Below are positions 10,496-20,045 of a stretch of DNA of 64,000 bases, one piece after another. A program made the translations under genes and the position numbers. The stretch comes from Effrenium voratum (Eukaryota > Sar > Dinophyceae > Suessiales > Symbiodiniaceae): positions 1,564,065 through 1,628,064 of the forward strand of contig CAUJNA010001446.1 of the NCBI GenBank assembly GCA_963377175.1, read 5' to 3'. A model generated the notes under the pieces. That model did no database searches. It was given only the letters and a program-made list of their open reading frames with translations, and was not told the DNA's origin. Within the stretch, counting starts at the first letter, position 1. The number at the start of each line of letters is the position of its first letter.

Positions 10496-11065
10496 GCACC
10501 GGCCCGGGGACGAAGCGGGAGGGGTGGGAGATGTTCATCTCATCCCGGTTCCAGGTGTCGATCCTGATCAAAATCCCTTCGGGGGGCAGGGGCGGGGGGG
10601 GGGGGAGTTAAAGGGAGGTTCCCTAAAGGCTCCCTCAAAACCCCGCAAGGGGCTCACGACTCCCCACCCCCCTTGTACCTATACTCAGGATTCCATGAGA
10701 ACTTCTTCGCTGCTTAGTGGGAAAATACAATCTCTTTAGAGGTTCAAGTCAATAGATCCAACCAAATCGCACACAAAATGTTCGGCCAGTCTGCTGCAGC
10801 CATAAACTGTAGAGTAACCCTTTGGCGCCCGCGCACTCATGAACACGCAACCGCTAGGAAGGTGTGGGTGGACTTTTGGCTGAGACGACCCCGGCAACTC
10901 AGTTGGCCAATCCGTGTTCTGCTTTCTCTGCGGCATTCCAGGCAAATCAAGAATCAAAAGCGCCGCTTCCGCGTTTTTGCCCGGACCTTTTAACGAGCCA
11001 ACTAGCAGCTAGCAATCATGGGCGATTTAGCCGCGTGGGGCCAACCCCCTTCAACTTCCGTCTGA

Positions 11066-11150
11066 TTGGTGGTTTGGATTAGTGGCTTGGCCATTTAGCC
11101 TCTTCAAAAGCCAGAGGTTCAATTCCACAGCCGCAAATCCAAACCACCAA
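11066..11150. repeat. short inverted-repeat element with tRNA-like B box
   Basis: Ends TTGGTGGTTTGGATT / AATCCAAACCACCAA are inverted. The inside carries AGAGGTTCAATTCC, similar to a RNA polymerase III B box. A related copy is at 36669-36770. It does not fold into a convincing tRNA. Confidence 0.4.
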
Positions 11151-11271
11151 CTGGGGGTAACCTATCCCTTGGTTCACCATGTCTAAAGACTACAGCCTCC
11201 TCTGGCTTTCCCTTCAAAAGGCCATTTAAGCCAAGTGAGCTTTGCTTTTAATGCCCTTTCTTAATGATGAC

Positions 11272-11532
11272 AAGATTCAACTTTCCGCGAAACCTTCCGC
11301 AAACCTTCCGCCTCTGCAGTTCCACGCACATCTTGCCAGAAAAAAAGAAGAAGTCCAGGTTACATGGTACATGTGCCGGGAAATCAAAACAAAGCTCAAG
11401 CTGTTGGCCAAGAGACTGCATAGGGGTGATCTGGATCTGCGTCGGGGACTCGATGACCTGCGATCGATGGCGATGGCCGGTCATAACCCACAGGACGGGT
11501 GGCGCGCCGTCACAGGAATCGGAAAACAAAAA
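11272..11532 (+). CDS. hypothetical protein exon
   Basis: After an acceptor GATGACAAG the frame encodes an 87-residue basic stretch (LARKKEEVQVTWYMCREIKT... LLAKRLHRGDLDLRRGLDDL... GHNPQDGWRAVTG). It ends at the border of family K element K2 (11533-11640), which probably forms the next intron. Function unknown. Confidence 0.55.
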
Positions 11533-11640
11533 CATGGCTGCGGGTCAAAAGTAGGGTAACCCCAAATGGGTTGCCCTGGTAAATGGAGACATGGACTAAA
11601 ACATGCGGTCCATATCCTGGTGGTTTGATTCTGACCCATA
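11533..11640. mobile_element. family K element K2
   Basis: CATGGCTGCGGGTCAAAA...TTCTGACCCATACCC inverted ends. Lies between two plus-strand coding segments. Confidence 0.6.
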
Positions 11641-11696
11641 CCCGTTTCCCAAAGGCTCCCGATTGATCGCGGGCCCTTGACTCAAACAGCCAGGTT

Positions 11697-12351
11697 TTGA
11701 CACCACCAAACACCGGAGCCCGCGGTGTGTCCAAATGGAGCTGTCTGTGTCTTCCATTGGAAGCGGCAGGAGCCTGTGGGTGTGCAAACTCTATCAGAGA
11801 TACCACCGTGAAAGGGTCGGAGGAAGTGCAGGTTTCATCTATTCAAATGATGCCATCAAAACGAGACCAAGAAACTGTCAATCTCAGAGTACATTACAAT
11901 TCGCGGAGCGAATACTGTTCATCCAACTTTTGGGGCAAGCAAAGGGACCAGCACGAAAGGCGGAAACAACCACAAATCATTGCTGCGTTCCTCAGCCCAC
12001 ATGCTATTTCCCAAATCCAATACATGGATTTGTGGGAAGAGGCGACCTCAGACTTAAATCTAAGCACCCTTATAACAGTTCTAAAACAAGCGCTTGCTAA
12101 TTAAAGCCTTGCCTAAAACGGACTACAACCATCCCGACGCGTTCGCATTAAAAGAGTCAATGAGCCACTCACCGATCAAGCTGCTTGTATCTACACCGAG
12201 TGCGCCTCTTCAGCACTTGGACACAAGGCATGCTCAAAACATCGAGGAGTCAGCCCAAAAGGACAAACCCAGACATTTTGCGGTCGGCTATTTCGAGATG
12301 GCCCTCGCAACCCTAGCTGTAGTTGACTTGTTTTTCTTCGCGGACACATGA
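11697..12351 (+). CDS. hypothetical protein, frame-broken exon
   Basis: The first frame gives EEVQVSSIQMMPSKRDQETV...FLSPHAISQIQYMDLWEEAT...LITVLKQALAN. It closes at TAA near 12104, but the reading continues one frame over (LIKALPKTDYNHPDAFALKE...FAVGYFEMALATLAVV) to TGA 12349-12351. One extra base near 12090 explains the break. The other plus frame (from 11735) is also open and cannot be excluded. The final TGA abuts element Z1. Confidence 0.5.
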
Positions 12352-12465
12352 GTCACAATCAAAACCCGATATGAAAATGGTCGACCCAGAACTATGTAAA
12401 GAATTAATTTGTTGGGATTGTCCCCTACCAGCCTTCATCAATCCCCGGGATTTGAGCAAGTGGCT
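12352..12465. mobile_element. family Z element Z1 with direct flanking repeat
   Basis: Sequence of the type GTCA..ATCAAAACCC(G)...ATGGTC(G/T)ACCCAGAAC...GTGGCT, flanked on both sides by CACATGA (12345-12351 and 12466-12472). Related copies at 33084-33217 and about 43838-43910. Confidence 0.65.
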
Positions 12466-12559
12466 CACATGATATAGTCAAGGTGACAATTTCTTGGAGG
12501 GTCCCCCATTGACGCTCTACCCCTTGCCTGTCGCAGGCTGAAAGACTTCCTCCATGTGG

Positions 12560-12642
12560 GCACCCTGAACCCGCACAATTCCAACTTAAAATTCGATAGC
12601 ACCCAAAAGATATGGGGTGAACTCCCAGTTTGAGGGTTCAGG
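12560..12642. mobile_element. family S element S1
   Basis: Family S consensus: CCTGGACCCTCAAACTACC...CACCCCATA.TTTTGGGG...GGGTAGTTTGAGGGTCCAGG, 75-95 bp. This copy lies just 3' of the stop codon of the NYN-domain gene. Confidence 0.6.
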
Positions 12643-12646
12643 ATGT

Positions 12647-14133
12647 TTAACCACGCGATCTGAGCAGCACCGCCGCGGAAGAAACCTTTGTCTGCCGCAA
12701 GCCTACAATGTCTCTTCTGCTTGGATCCATCCGAGAAAGGGATGTCAGAATGCGATTTACATATCCCAAGTAGGTCCTCAACTTTGGCCAGCCGCATTCC
12801 TTGGCATGCGCCGCCATTGCCACCAGGACTTCTTCGCGCGGAGCATTTGAGGAGCTTAGCCGTCCGCTCTTCAGGAACAGGGATCGAACCTGTTCATCCG
12901 AGGGCGGCAACTCCCAAGTTCCCGCTCTGCTGGAAAGAAATGCCCCATGGAGCTTTCTGCGGAGATCCTCGTAGGTATCTCCTTGAGAGGGAAGAAGCAA
13001 TAGCTTTCGCAGAAAGCTCTTATTACCAGACCTGTTGCAAAACACATGCATGGCTTCATTCTGCACGTTCATGTCATGATCATCCACATAGCCCAGCCTC
13101 GATAGCACCCGCTCCACCAAATCATGTGAGTCTTTCAGGATGAAGGGACCGCCTCCGCGAAACACCCGGGCCGCGGAAGCAAAACCAAACTTCAACCGAG
13201 CCGCCTTATTCATGGATGTCTTCCTAGTGCCTCTCTGGGGCAAAACAAACGCCAAAGCTTGCTTGTAGCGCTGGTGGTTTTGCGATGTACTCATTGTCCG
13301 CATCTGGTCAAGCAAAGTGTGAAGCGCAAAGCTGCCTGGGTACACCACCAAACACTCCTGGAAATTCCGAAACCAAAACTTTGCTGTGCAAGAGACAAAG
13401 AGACAATGTTGTCACCAGTGCCGCTGATGTACCCCAAATTTGCAAGAAAAGCCAATGCCGTGGCACGATCCTCGTCTTCAACGCTTGGCAGCAGCAATTT
13501 ATCGCACAGCTGCACACTGCCATTACCTGTCTTGTGGAGAATCGCCTGCACCAATGTCGAGGAAACACCCGGCAAAGGCAATGGCCAAACATCTGCTGTA
13601 GTGACGTTGTATCTGGCGAGGATGGATAGACGATTCTCAGGGACAATCACCACTGCCCTCTTGCCGAGCAATGCCAGCTCACCCACAAGGTCCACATAAT
13701 CCGAGTCAGAGACCAGTAAGGAAATGCAATTCACCATTGGCATGTGGGCCAGCTGCAGTGCGCGAGCTATCAACGCTTCGTCATTGAGATCTTTGAACCC
13801 TCCACTCCTTGAAACACCATGAAAGCGAATGTCCAGCTCATCCATAAATGCTCGCCACTTTGTGTTCTCCCGCCGCTGCGGTGGTGCAAATAGCTCGACA
13901 TCCAAGCTCCACCCTTTTTTCCGGAGCATATCTGCTGCCAGCCGAATGTTGGCCATGCTCATACTGTCTGCGTCCACCAACAGTCTACAGTTGCCCCTTT
14001 GCCTGCTGCTACGCTTTCCCGCGGCCGCGGCAACTTTCAGACGACCAAACTTCCTGCAAGCACCCGCCGCGGCCGTCCGTAGCAAAGTCTGGGAACTGCT
14101 GAGACCTTGGCCACATGGAGGAAACACCTGCAA
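12647..14133 (-). pseudogene. NYN (PIN-like RNase) domain protein, frame-broken
   Basis: Residues from about 50 of the upstream open segment form a NYN domain: LLVDADSMSMANIR with the metal-binding Asp, then KDLNDEALIARAL, then LLVSDSDYVDLVGELALLGK, the classic S-D-x-D motif, and VVIVPEN. A winged-helix-like segment follows (KLLLPSVEDEDRATALAFLA). NYN domains are metal-dependent RNases of the PIN fold, so RNA cleavage or processing is the likely role. Near 13370-13400 (AAAGTTTT) the frame shifts by one base. The continuation (KFWFRNFQECLVVYPGSFAL...) runs 234 codons to TAA at 12647-12649 and holds repeated Ser/Leu-rich helices. No convincing intron (minimum 32 nt) fits, so this is a disabled copy or an assembly indel. 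The first Met is uncertain. Confidence 0.7.
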
Positions 14134-14211
14134 AAACTGTCACTTGTTGCAGGTTGCAGCGGGAAAATGAACATTGAACAAACACTAAACGGCCTTAGTG
14201 TATATGTTCAC

Positions 14212-14406
14212 TCAGAAAGGGCAAATGACGAAAAAGGCGAAACCGCCTAACTTTATGCACAAAAAAGGCGAGCCAAGTCCGGCAATGAGACGATGACCTC
14301 GCGCTCCCGTTCCGTGCTCGGAAATCGACGCTGGAGCCTGTCTTGGCACCATTGGATTCGTGGACACCGCCGGCTCCATGGCAAGGCCAACGCCCAACAT
14401 CTCCAT
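14212..14406 (-). CDS. possible first exon of the NYN gene
   Basis: An ATG at 14406 opens a GC-rich frame (MEMLGVGLAMEPAVSTNPMV...) on the same strand, 80 bp upstream of the NYN reading frame. An acceptor TTTTTGCAG lies at about 14130. The donor is not settled. Family P element P1 sits directly upstream. Confidence 0.35.
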   Translation of the reverse strand: MEMLGVGLAMEPAVSTNPMVPRQAPASISEHGTGARGHRLIAGLGSPFLCIKLGGFAFFVICPF

Positions 14407-14413
14407 GACTGGA

Positions 14414-14502
14414 GTTAGGCCCAGTTATAGAATGTATATTTTATTGTTTGCTTCCCTTTGAGTCACTCGTAGAATGCAGAATGTATCCTAAGTCTACCCC
14501 AG
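14414..14502. mobile_element. family P element P1
   Basis: Three dispersed copies share CTGGG(G/A)TAG(A/G)CTTAGGAT...CTATAACTGGGCCTAACT (minus orientation). Copies: 14414-14502, 22373-22461, 28397-28483. No clear inverted ends. Confidence 0.6.
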
Positions 14503-14640
14503 TCTCGTGGAATCATTGTATTAGCGAGGTCAGCTTGTGTTCAAGCAGTGACCTGTTGCACCATCGACGCGCAAACATCCAAGTGCAGGATTCCATGTCT
14601 TGACCCCTACGCCTACGGTTTCGACCTAAGCCAAATCGCG

Positions 14641-14716
14641 CTTGGACCCTCAAACTCCCCACCCAAAATCAGGAATCCAACCCATCTTGAGCAATACCCC
14701 AGTTTCAAGGGTCCAG
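14641..14716. mobile_element. family S element S2
   Basis: CTTGGACCCTCAAACT... / ...TTTCAAGGGTCCAGG inverted ends. Confidence 0.6.
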
Positions 14717-14718
14717 GT

Positions 14719-14847
14719 CATAGGTGTCCTTGTAGGTTGGAAATACATGGATATCCCTGCTAGATGAGAAAAAACCACCAGGTAAACCGATCGGACTCGA
14801 AACCCATCTATTCTTCTAGCAAAAAGGAACCAAAAAGGACACCTATG
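14719..14847. mobile_element. family L element L1
   Basis: Ends CATAGGTGTCCTT.../...AAAAAGGACACCTATG. Core GGATATCCCTGSTAGATGAG and CCACCAGGTAAACCGATCGG shared with L2 (33480-33597) and L3 (48946-49066). Confidence 0.7.
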
Positions 14848-15026
14848 GTCCAGGTCGTTGATTTCCAACCCCAGCAGGGAACCAAACAGGGCAGTTGCTG
14901 ATCCGCCAAAACTCTTCGCGACTCGTGACCGTTCCGAAGCTGCCGAACCCCAGTGGATCAGTTGGCAGCGAAGCTGCCGAACTTCAAACTAGAGGCTTCC
15001 TGGAGAAAACATCCGAAGTCCAAACA

Positions 15027-15154
15027 TATGGCCATGGGTCAAAATCCAAATCGTACCCCCAGTGAACATCCCAATCCCCACTAAAAAAAACTAAAATGGG
15101 TAGTGAATGCACCTACCACAAGATGGTACCATTGGTTTTGACCCACAGCCATGT
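15027..15154. mobile_element. family K element K3
   Basis: CATATGGCCATGGGTCAAAA...GGTTTTGACCCACAGCCATG; near-identical inner sequence to K8 at 54635. Confidence 0.7.
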
Positions 15155-15271
15155 TACCCTAAAGGTAAGGACCCTTTCAATGTAGATCCCCGGACCCTGC
15201 AATGGAGAACCCCGTCCCCATGAAAAACAACCCATTTTGGAGGCCCAAAATCAATCGCTACCCTTAGGGTA
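15155..15271. mobile_element. family E element E1
   Basis: Family E: TACCCTAAGGGT...GATTGATTTTGGGCCC...AAAATGGGTTGTTTTC...ATTGGGTCC...ATGACCCTTAGGGTA. Ends inverted. Other copies at 48492, 55604, 58386, 60676. Confidence 0.65.
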
Positions 15272-16323
15272 CATGAGTTCTTTGGCAAGCTAGACATGGG
15301 CAAAAAAGATTTGCCTGGATCTTCCAAATCATGGAAATTTCACGTAAAATCCGGAGACTACCAGTTTTGTGAGGGTCTCAGTTAAAAAACATAGAGTTTT
15401 CAAACTCCTGGTTTTTGAGGTAAAACTCCTAGAAATTGATTGTCGCTTCTGGAAATGGTTTGCACACCTGAAACCCCTAGAAATCGCAATTATTCGGTTG
15501 ACGGAAGGAACTCTCCAATTCAGACATATTCTGAATCCGAATCATTCACCTGAATCAGAATCGTTCGCCTGAAATTATTTATTCAGAATTCGGAATTATT
15601 CTGAATTCGGAATTATTGCCTTTGGGCGACAAATTGGCAAAACCGGAAAGCACCACACCTGAAACTCAGCGCAAAACACCCGCAAAAAGCCCGCAAACTC
15701 CCGCAAATCAAAAAAAGACGGAGTTTCCGGAGTGTGCGCAGTAAAATCAGTGGAATACCCACTCCAGTGCAGAGTTGCATAATTGCTGGGATAGTGTACA
15801 GAGTTGCACAATTGCGCGCCCAAACAACGAAAAAATACAACAAAACTTGAATCCAATTGTTTCCCCCAAGAACCACTCCTAGTTTTTGATGTTCACTCCT
15901 GCCTTTTGCAAGCCACTCCTGCTTTTGATTCCTGCATTTGAAACACCTGAAACTCCTAGTTTTCAGATAGCCTCCTGGAAATATCCCGGAGAACGGAAAA
16001 ACAGAGAAATAACCCGGAGACGGAGGACCCAGGTGAGAACCCAAAGCCCATCTGGACCCTCAAACTACCTACAAAACAAGGGAAGTCAACCCACACATGT
16101 TCAGCATCAATTTCATATTTAGGCCTACGTAACAGCTGACCATCCCAAAGGTCTTTGGAGCTCCAAAACCATGATTACAACAAATGGGATTTTGGACATG
16201 TAAAGAAAACAGTTGTTGGGGGGTGCTGGCGAGTAGCTGTTTGCTGTTCAATGTTGACCTACAATGTTCTTTCAACAAAAGTGATGATTCCTCACTAAAA
16301 GGGATCACCCCCTAGTAATCGAC

Positions 16324-16383
16324 CATGGGATTCATCATCCGGGGCAAACATCGACTCATTTCCCAAAAAGCCAAAAAGATACA
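16324..16383 (+). CDS. possible start exon of Thr/Ala/Pro-rich protein
   Basis: An ATG in a good context (GACCATGG) opens MGFIIRGKHRLISQKAKKI just before family B element B1. Donor CA|GTCC with an acceptor CTAGAG|T (B1 edge) would join it in phase to the next exon. Joining without the element would instead give the other open frame. Confidence 0.4.
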
Positions 16384-16386
16384 GTC

Positions 16387-16506
16387 CTAGGTCCTCCAGT
16401 AGAGAGGTTAGAACAAGAGTACCAACTTTTTGCTGTAGTCTATTTTAGTAGGGGAACCCTCCCAACCAAAAAAGTTGGTAAAATGGCACCTAGCTGGGGG
16501 ACCTAG
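16387..16506 (+). mobile_element. family B element B1, probable intron
   Basis: Family B: CTAGGTCCTCCAGTAGAGAG...GGTTAGAATAAGGGTACC...GTAGTCTATTTTAGTAGGGG..AACCCTCCC...GGGGGACCTAG, 105-120 bp. Flanked by the direct repeat AGTC (16383-16386, 16507-16510). Confidence 0.75.
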
Positions 16507-16917
16507 AGTCTGAAGATCCACCCAGCCCAGTCAAAAGGTGCTCTTGCGCCCTATGTTGGAAGCTTCGGACTGATCCAGTACAGTACGACGACAACGACGA
16601 CTACGACAACCACAGCAACAACACCGCCACAACAAGCACAACCACCACAGCCACCACAGCCACCACCAGCAACAACAGCACCACCAGCACCACCAGCACC
16701 ACCAGCAACAACAGCAACAACGGCAACAACAGCAACAGCAGCCACAGCCACAGCCACCGCCGCAGCAACAACAACGTCTTTCCACAGACCGCTGATGTTT
16801 CGCCCATTTGGCCTGAACAAAGGAGGGCGCATAGCCGTGAAAGCTCCTTGGTGCGAAGCCAGAGGCAACGGAGGGAAAACACACAAGTTCTTAGGTTCTT
16901 CGGAAAAAAAGGAAGAA
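16507..16917 (+). CDS. Thr/Ala/Pro-repeat exon between two introners
   Basis: A (CAACAG/CACCAG)n tract lies inside a 411-nt exon bounded by B1 and S3. Two plus frames are fully open. I prefer the one reading SLKIHPAQSKGALAPYVGSF, then Thr-rich and PPQPPQPPPATTAPPAPPAP repeats, then FHRPLMFRPFGLNKGGRIAV to SSEKKEE. It is phase 0 at the S3 donor and continues in phase after S3. The alternative frame reads acidic YDDNDDYDN then Asn/Ser/Thr, and would stop immediately after exact S3 removal. Disordered linker or mucin-like domain; function unknown. Confidence 0.6.
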
Positions 16918-17010
16918 GTTCCTGGACCCTCAAACTACCCATAAAAATGATATATCACCCCCATAATTGTTGGGTTCAAACCCATTTTTAAGGGAGTTTT
17001 GAGGGTTCAG
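16918..17010 (+). mobile_element. family S element S3 acting as intron
   Basis: GTTCCTGGACCCTCAAACTA...GAGGGTTCAG, 93 nt, flanked by direct GTT. Donor GAA|GTTCCT, acceptor TTCAG|GTT. Removal restores a single uninterrupted frame. Confidence 0.75.
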
Positions 17011-17103
17011 GTTGAGGGTTGCCGAGTCTGGCAACAAAAATCCGAATGCTTCTCCAACATGGGGCAATTTGGGCAGAGACCCCCAAATCGTTTTAATCTC
17101 TAG
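17011..17103 (+). CDS. terminal exon of Thr/Ala/Pro-rich protein
   Basis: Continues the preceding exon in phase 0 as VEGCRVWQQKSECFSNMGQF... and ends at TAG 17101-17103. Two Cys; no domain. Confidence 0.6.
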   Translation, partial: VEGCRVWQQKSECFSNMGQFGQRPPNRFNL

Positions 17104-17189
17104 GGGCCTAAAGGCTTGGTGTCTCTTCTGGCGTGATGACGCGCAATCTAGGGATCCATTTGCTTGGGCGTCCCCTGGCAAAATGGGAA

Positions 17190-17299
17190 CATATGGCTGT
17201 GGCTCAATCAAATGGACCAAAATGGCACCTTGGCAAATGGAACCAAAGACTGAAACCTGCGTAACTTTAGGGCTTGAATTTTGAGCCACACCCATATGT
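17190..17299. mobile_element. family K element K4
   Basis: CATATGGCTGTGGCTCAA...TTGAGCCACACCCATATG inverted ends. Confidence 0.7.
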
Positions 17300-17521
17300 C
17301 CAGTTGTGATAGATTCCAACTGCGAAACCGACAGGGGAAAATAACACATGTTCATTTCAGCAGATGGAAGCAGTCCAGGGCGGCTCTCCGAGTCAAAGCA
17401 AAGCGTTGGGGTGTTTTAAACCTTTGGCTCACACGTGAGGAGTCAACAGCGCCGAACTGGCTTCACGCGGGTCCACTGCACAACGAACCGGGTTTCACGC
17501 GGGGGATGCGTTGTGGTATGC

Positions 17522-17845
17522 TTTTTTAGATTGGTCTATAGGGAAACCACATGAGAGTTATGTTGGGAGGGTACCGGTATTCAGGTTGGTCCGAAGGGAA
17601 GACATACTAGTCTCAAATGGGTGTGATTTAAGGCGGGCTTTATGTTTTAGGTTGTTGTTTTACGTGGAAACCCCACTAGTCTCACAAGGGTGTGGTTTTT
17701 GAGGGGGTTCGATTTGTCAGGTTGGCCAGAAGTTGTTGGGTTGGCCCGAATGGAAACTATACTAGTCTCACCCGGGTGTAAGCTTTTGGAGGGTACCTTT
17801 TTAGGCTGGTCGAAACCAGACACCATACTGACACTCCTTTTTTGG
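17522..17845. repeat. imperfect tandem repeat, period ~70-85 bp
   Basis: TACTAGTCTCA...GGGTGTG recurs at about 17604, 17675 and 17760, each followed by a GGTTGG-CCGAA-GGAAA block. Confidence 0.6.
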
Positions 17846-18776
17846 CTTTGAAGTGCCCTGCAAACCGCATTCTAAGTATTTACGGGTGAAAGTAGGTGGC
17901 ACAACTGGGCAGTAAGGGGAGATGACGAGTGAGCTATTTTCGGCCAACAGAGAGATCCTCTAGGCCCTACTCGAACCCCCAGTCGTTTTGGCTTGTTTTT
18001 GATGGCAAACTCGGGAAACCTCAAACACCTCCCTTTGCTGGAGCCCCCTGGAAAACATGAGAACTGATTTTCAGTAGTGATAGACTGCAACTATAAAACC
18101 AACAGGGCAACATTCAAAAATACATCCATTTGCTTAAGCCCCCTGGGAAAAATAATACACATATTTCCAGTAGAGATAGATTCCGTTTAAAACCAACAAG
18201 GGAAAACATGTTTTTAAGCAAGTAGAAGAATATTCTTCACCAAATGGAAGAACATCTTCGCCCAGGTGGGTGGCGATTCTCCCCAACAGCCCCGGAACCC
18301 TCAACCCCAACCACTCCGGAGCGGCTCCAGAGTAGAAAGACCCTAAATCTTCCAGCTGCCAACTCAAAAACCATGAGACAAGACATCCAGGGGTCCAGTT
18401 ACCACCATTGAAACAATCTTCGTATTTTCCAACCAAAACGTTTGCCCTTCCAAATGGTCATCCAAATTGGAGTGATCCCCTTGGTTGCCACTCTTCTCAT
18501 GAACACATTGAGAGCCTTAGGGAATTGGCACCCCGAGGCTCCAATTCATCTAGGGCCCTCGTTGAAACCGCCCCGGTTTTGAGACTCCAAACGAAGCCGA
18601 TCGATTGGAGCCTCTGGACAGCGGGTGCATGGGGATCTTCTTTGACATGTTACGTCCTAATCTCAAAGAATCCGAAGACTTTTTGCGTTTTCGCCCGGAA
18701 CAAGAAAAAACACCTTTTGCATGCAGTGGTGACGTCGATTCCAACTCTAAAGCCAACCAGGGAAACAAATATCATA

Positions 18777-18867
18777 CCTGGAGTCTCCATGACCCTTGAA
18801 TAGTGGGGTCATTACCCAAAATAATGGGGGCATTGACCCATTTTTAAAGGGTCATGGAGACTCCAGG
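18777..18867. mobile_element. family A element A2
   Basis: Intact ends CCTGGAGTCTCC / GGAGACTCCAGG. On the minus strand it is preceded by AAAT|GTAT and followed by CAG|GTAT, so a GT-AG intron with a GTAT target duplication is possible. Confidence 0.7.
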
Positions 18868-18870
18868 TAT

Positions 18871-19018
18871 ACATTTCAGCATCCGGATGTTCTCCCCCTC
18901 CCCCGCCCAGTTTGGGCCGAGGCTCTTGCGGTATTCCCCGCCGTTGGCGCCCCCGAAGTCCGCGCGGCTCGGCAAGTCCTCGGATCTTTTTGACCCTCCA
19001 CGGGGAGTCGACCCTGAG
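18871..19018 (-). CDS. GC-rich exon island between A2 and A3
   Basis: On the minus strand the island starts after A3 (CTCCAG|GCTCAGGG) and ends at AAAT|GTATAC of A2. The frame reads Gly/Ser-rich then SKRSEDLPSRADFGGANGGE...YRKSLGPNWAGEGENIRMLK. Across A2 it continues in phase (MIFVSLVGFRVG...). Plus frames are also open (QHPDVLPLPRPVWAEALAVF), so the strand is not certain. Confidence 0.45.
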
Positions 19019-19114
19019 CCTGGAGTCGACCCTCATGACTTCCATAGAAAAAGGGGCCATGACTCTTGATTTTGGGGAATGACTCCTTTTTCACAGGGTC
19101 ACGGAGACTCCAGG
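19019..19114. mobile_element. family A element A3
   Basis: CCTGGAGTCGACCC...GGAGACTCCAGG; its minus-strand edge supplies the AG acceptor of the neighbouring island. Confidence 0.65.
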
Positions 19115-19540
19115 AACCCGGCAAAATGTGCTTCAAAAATGGGTAAAATTAGAATTTTGAAGCAACATTCCAATGTTTAAGGGTAGTTTGAGGCTTTGAA
19201 GGACCCAACTGGTCCGAATCAATCATGGGCGCCCGAAGCATCCGAAAGGGCCTTGAAAGGGCCAGGAGGGAAACCCGACCCCCCAAAGAAAGGACAAAAG
19301 GAAGCACAGATCTGTCCCTAGAACCGTGCCATCAGCAAAGTGAAAGTCGAAACAAAGGAGCTGCTCAGAAGCTGCTTTGGCACTTAACTTGTTTATCAAC
19401 CCCACTGCATGTCTGGGAGTCAGGCGCCCCAGTCAGCCGTGATCTTTTGCGAGTCTCGCAACTGTGATGCTCGTCTCGTCGATTTCGACTCGAGGATCCG
19501 AGAGTGTCGCTTTGGACAAGATGTGTTGCCACCGAAAAAC

Positions 19541-19605
19541 TTGCCGGTGCTCAGCAGGGAATGAGGGAATGAATCCCATCCCCTGTGGTTTCCTTTAATT
19601 GTGAT
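19541..19605. mobile_element. family I element, partial (I1)
   Basis: CTTGCCGGTGCTCAGCAGGGAATGAGGG...CCCTGTGGTTTCCTTT matches the left part of I3 and I4; the right end is missing. Confidence 0.5.
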
Positions 19606-19666
19606 GGAATCCGCAGGTTCATTGCCTCAAGCACAAGTAAACTTCTGGCATGATTTTCCACGTGTT

Positions 19667-19954
19667 TCAGGGTGGTTGGTATATGCTGGGTCCACTTTGG
19701 CTTGTATCCGAACTGGGAACCTCCAACATTGTGTGCTTTCCCTTTGCGTCCCTTGAACACCCCCCCGGGGGGGGGGGGGGTGAGTTCTCATCATCTGAAG
19801 TAGTACTCGCACTTGCATGCGCCGCGCCAATTGCATCCGCAATTCGTGCCTTTGGTCTTGCAAGTTTCCTCGTCACAGAAGATGCCCCCGGCTTCCTGGA
19901 TTTGCTCATCACTTCTTTGACTAAGCTTCCAGGCGTGGGGAAAAAAGAAGCCAC
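19667..19954 (-). CDS. hypothetical protein, terminal exon
   Basis: Begins after GGGTTCAG of S4 with VASFFPTPGSLVKEVMSKSR, passes through a basic LARPKARIADAIGAA helix, a DDEN-PPPPP linker, and ends SDTSQSGPSIYQPP before TGA 19667-19669. It joins the exon at 20046-20240 in phase 0. The opposite strand is also open here, but lacks a GT donor at the element border and so was rejected. Function unknown; the tail looks disordered. Confidence 0.65.
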   Translation of the reverse strand: MASFFPTPGSLVKEVMSKSRKPGASSVTRKLARPKARIADAIGAAHASASTTSDDENSPPPPPGGCSRDAKGKHTMLEVPSSDTSQSGPSIYQPP

Positions 19955-20045
19955 CTGAACCCTTAAGCTACCCATGAGGGAAGCTTGAGCCCCATATTTT
20001 TGGGGCCATCACCCCTCTGTTAGGGTAGTGTGAGGTTCCAAAGAC
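19955..20045 (-). mobile_element. family S element S4 acting as intron
   Basis: Minus-strand donor AGT|GTCTTTGGAACC and acceptor GGGTTCAG|GTG. The core CCCCATATTTTTGGGG is intact. Exons on both sides are open and in phase. Confidence 0.75.

Larger units (their letters stand above)
14507..16323. other. gene-free stretch with several elements
   Basis: Contains S2 (14641-14716), L1 (14719-14847), K3 (15027-15154) and E1 (15155-15271) almost end to end. Then an AT-richer region (15370-16120) follows with repeated GAATTATTCTGAATTC and (A)ACTCCTAG motifs. The 143-codon minus ORF there has no protein character I trust. Confidence 0.5.
17104..19666. other. mixed repeats with ambiguous exon islands
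   Basis: Holds K4 (17190-17299), a T-type element ending TTCATTTCAG at 17358 with a possible plus exon (EAVQGGSPSQSKALGCFKPL), tandem repeats (17522-17845) and T elements (18060-18235). A plus-open segment lies near 18630-18770 (FDMLRPNLKESEDFLRFRPE). A2, A3 and the GC-rich island between them follow. Confidence 0.5.

Noticed and set aside
13352..13420. Short intron joining the two NYN reading frames
   Set aside because: The only phase-correct GT-AG option is about 32 nt, too short to be credible; a single-base frame break is simpler.
15613..16044. 143-codon minus ORF
   Set aside because: AT-rich repeated motifs, no splice context and no codon bias.
16531..16942. Cys/Val/Gly/Leu-rich minus ORFs of 111-117 codons
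   Set aside because: Antisense of the trinucleotide exon; no acceptor or donor fits on the minus strand.
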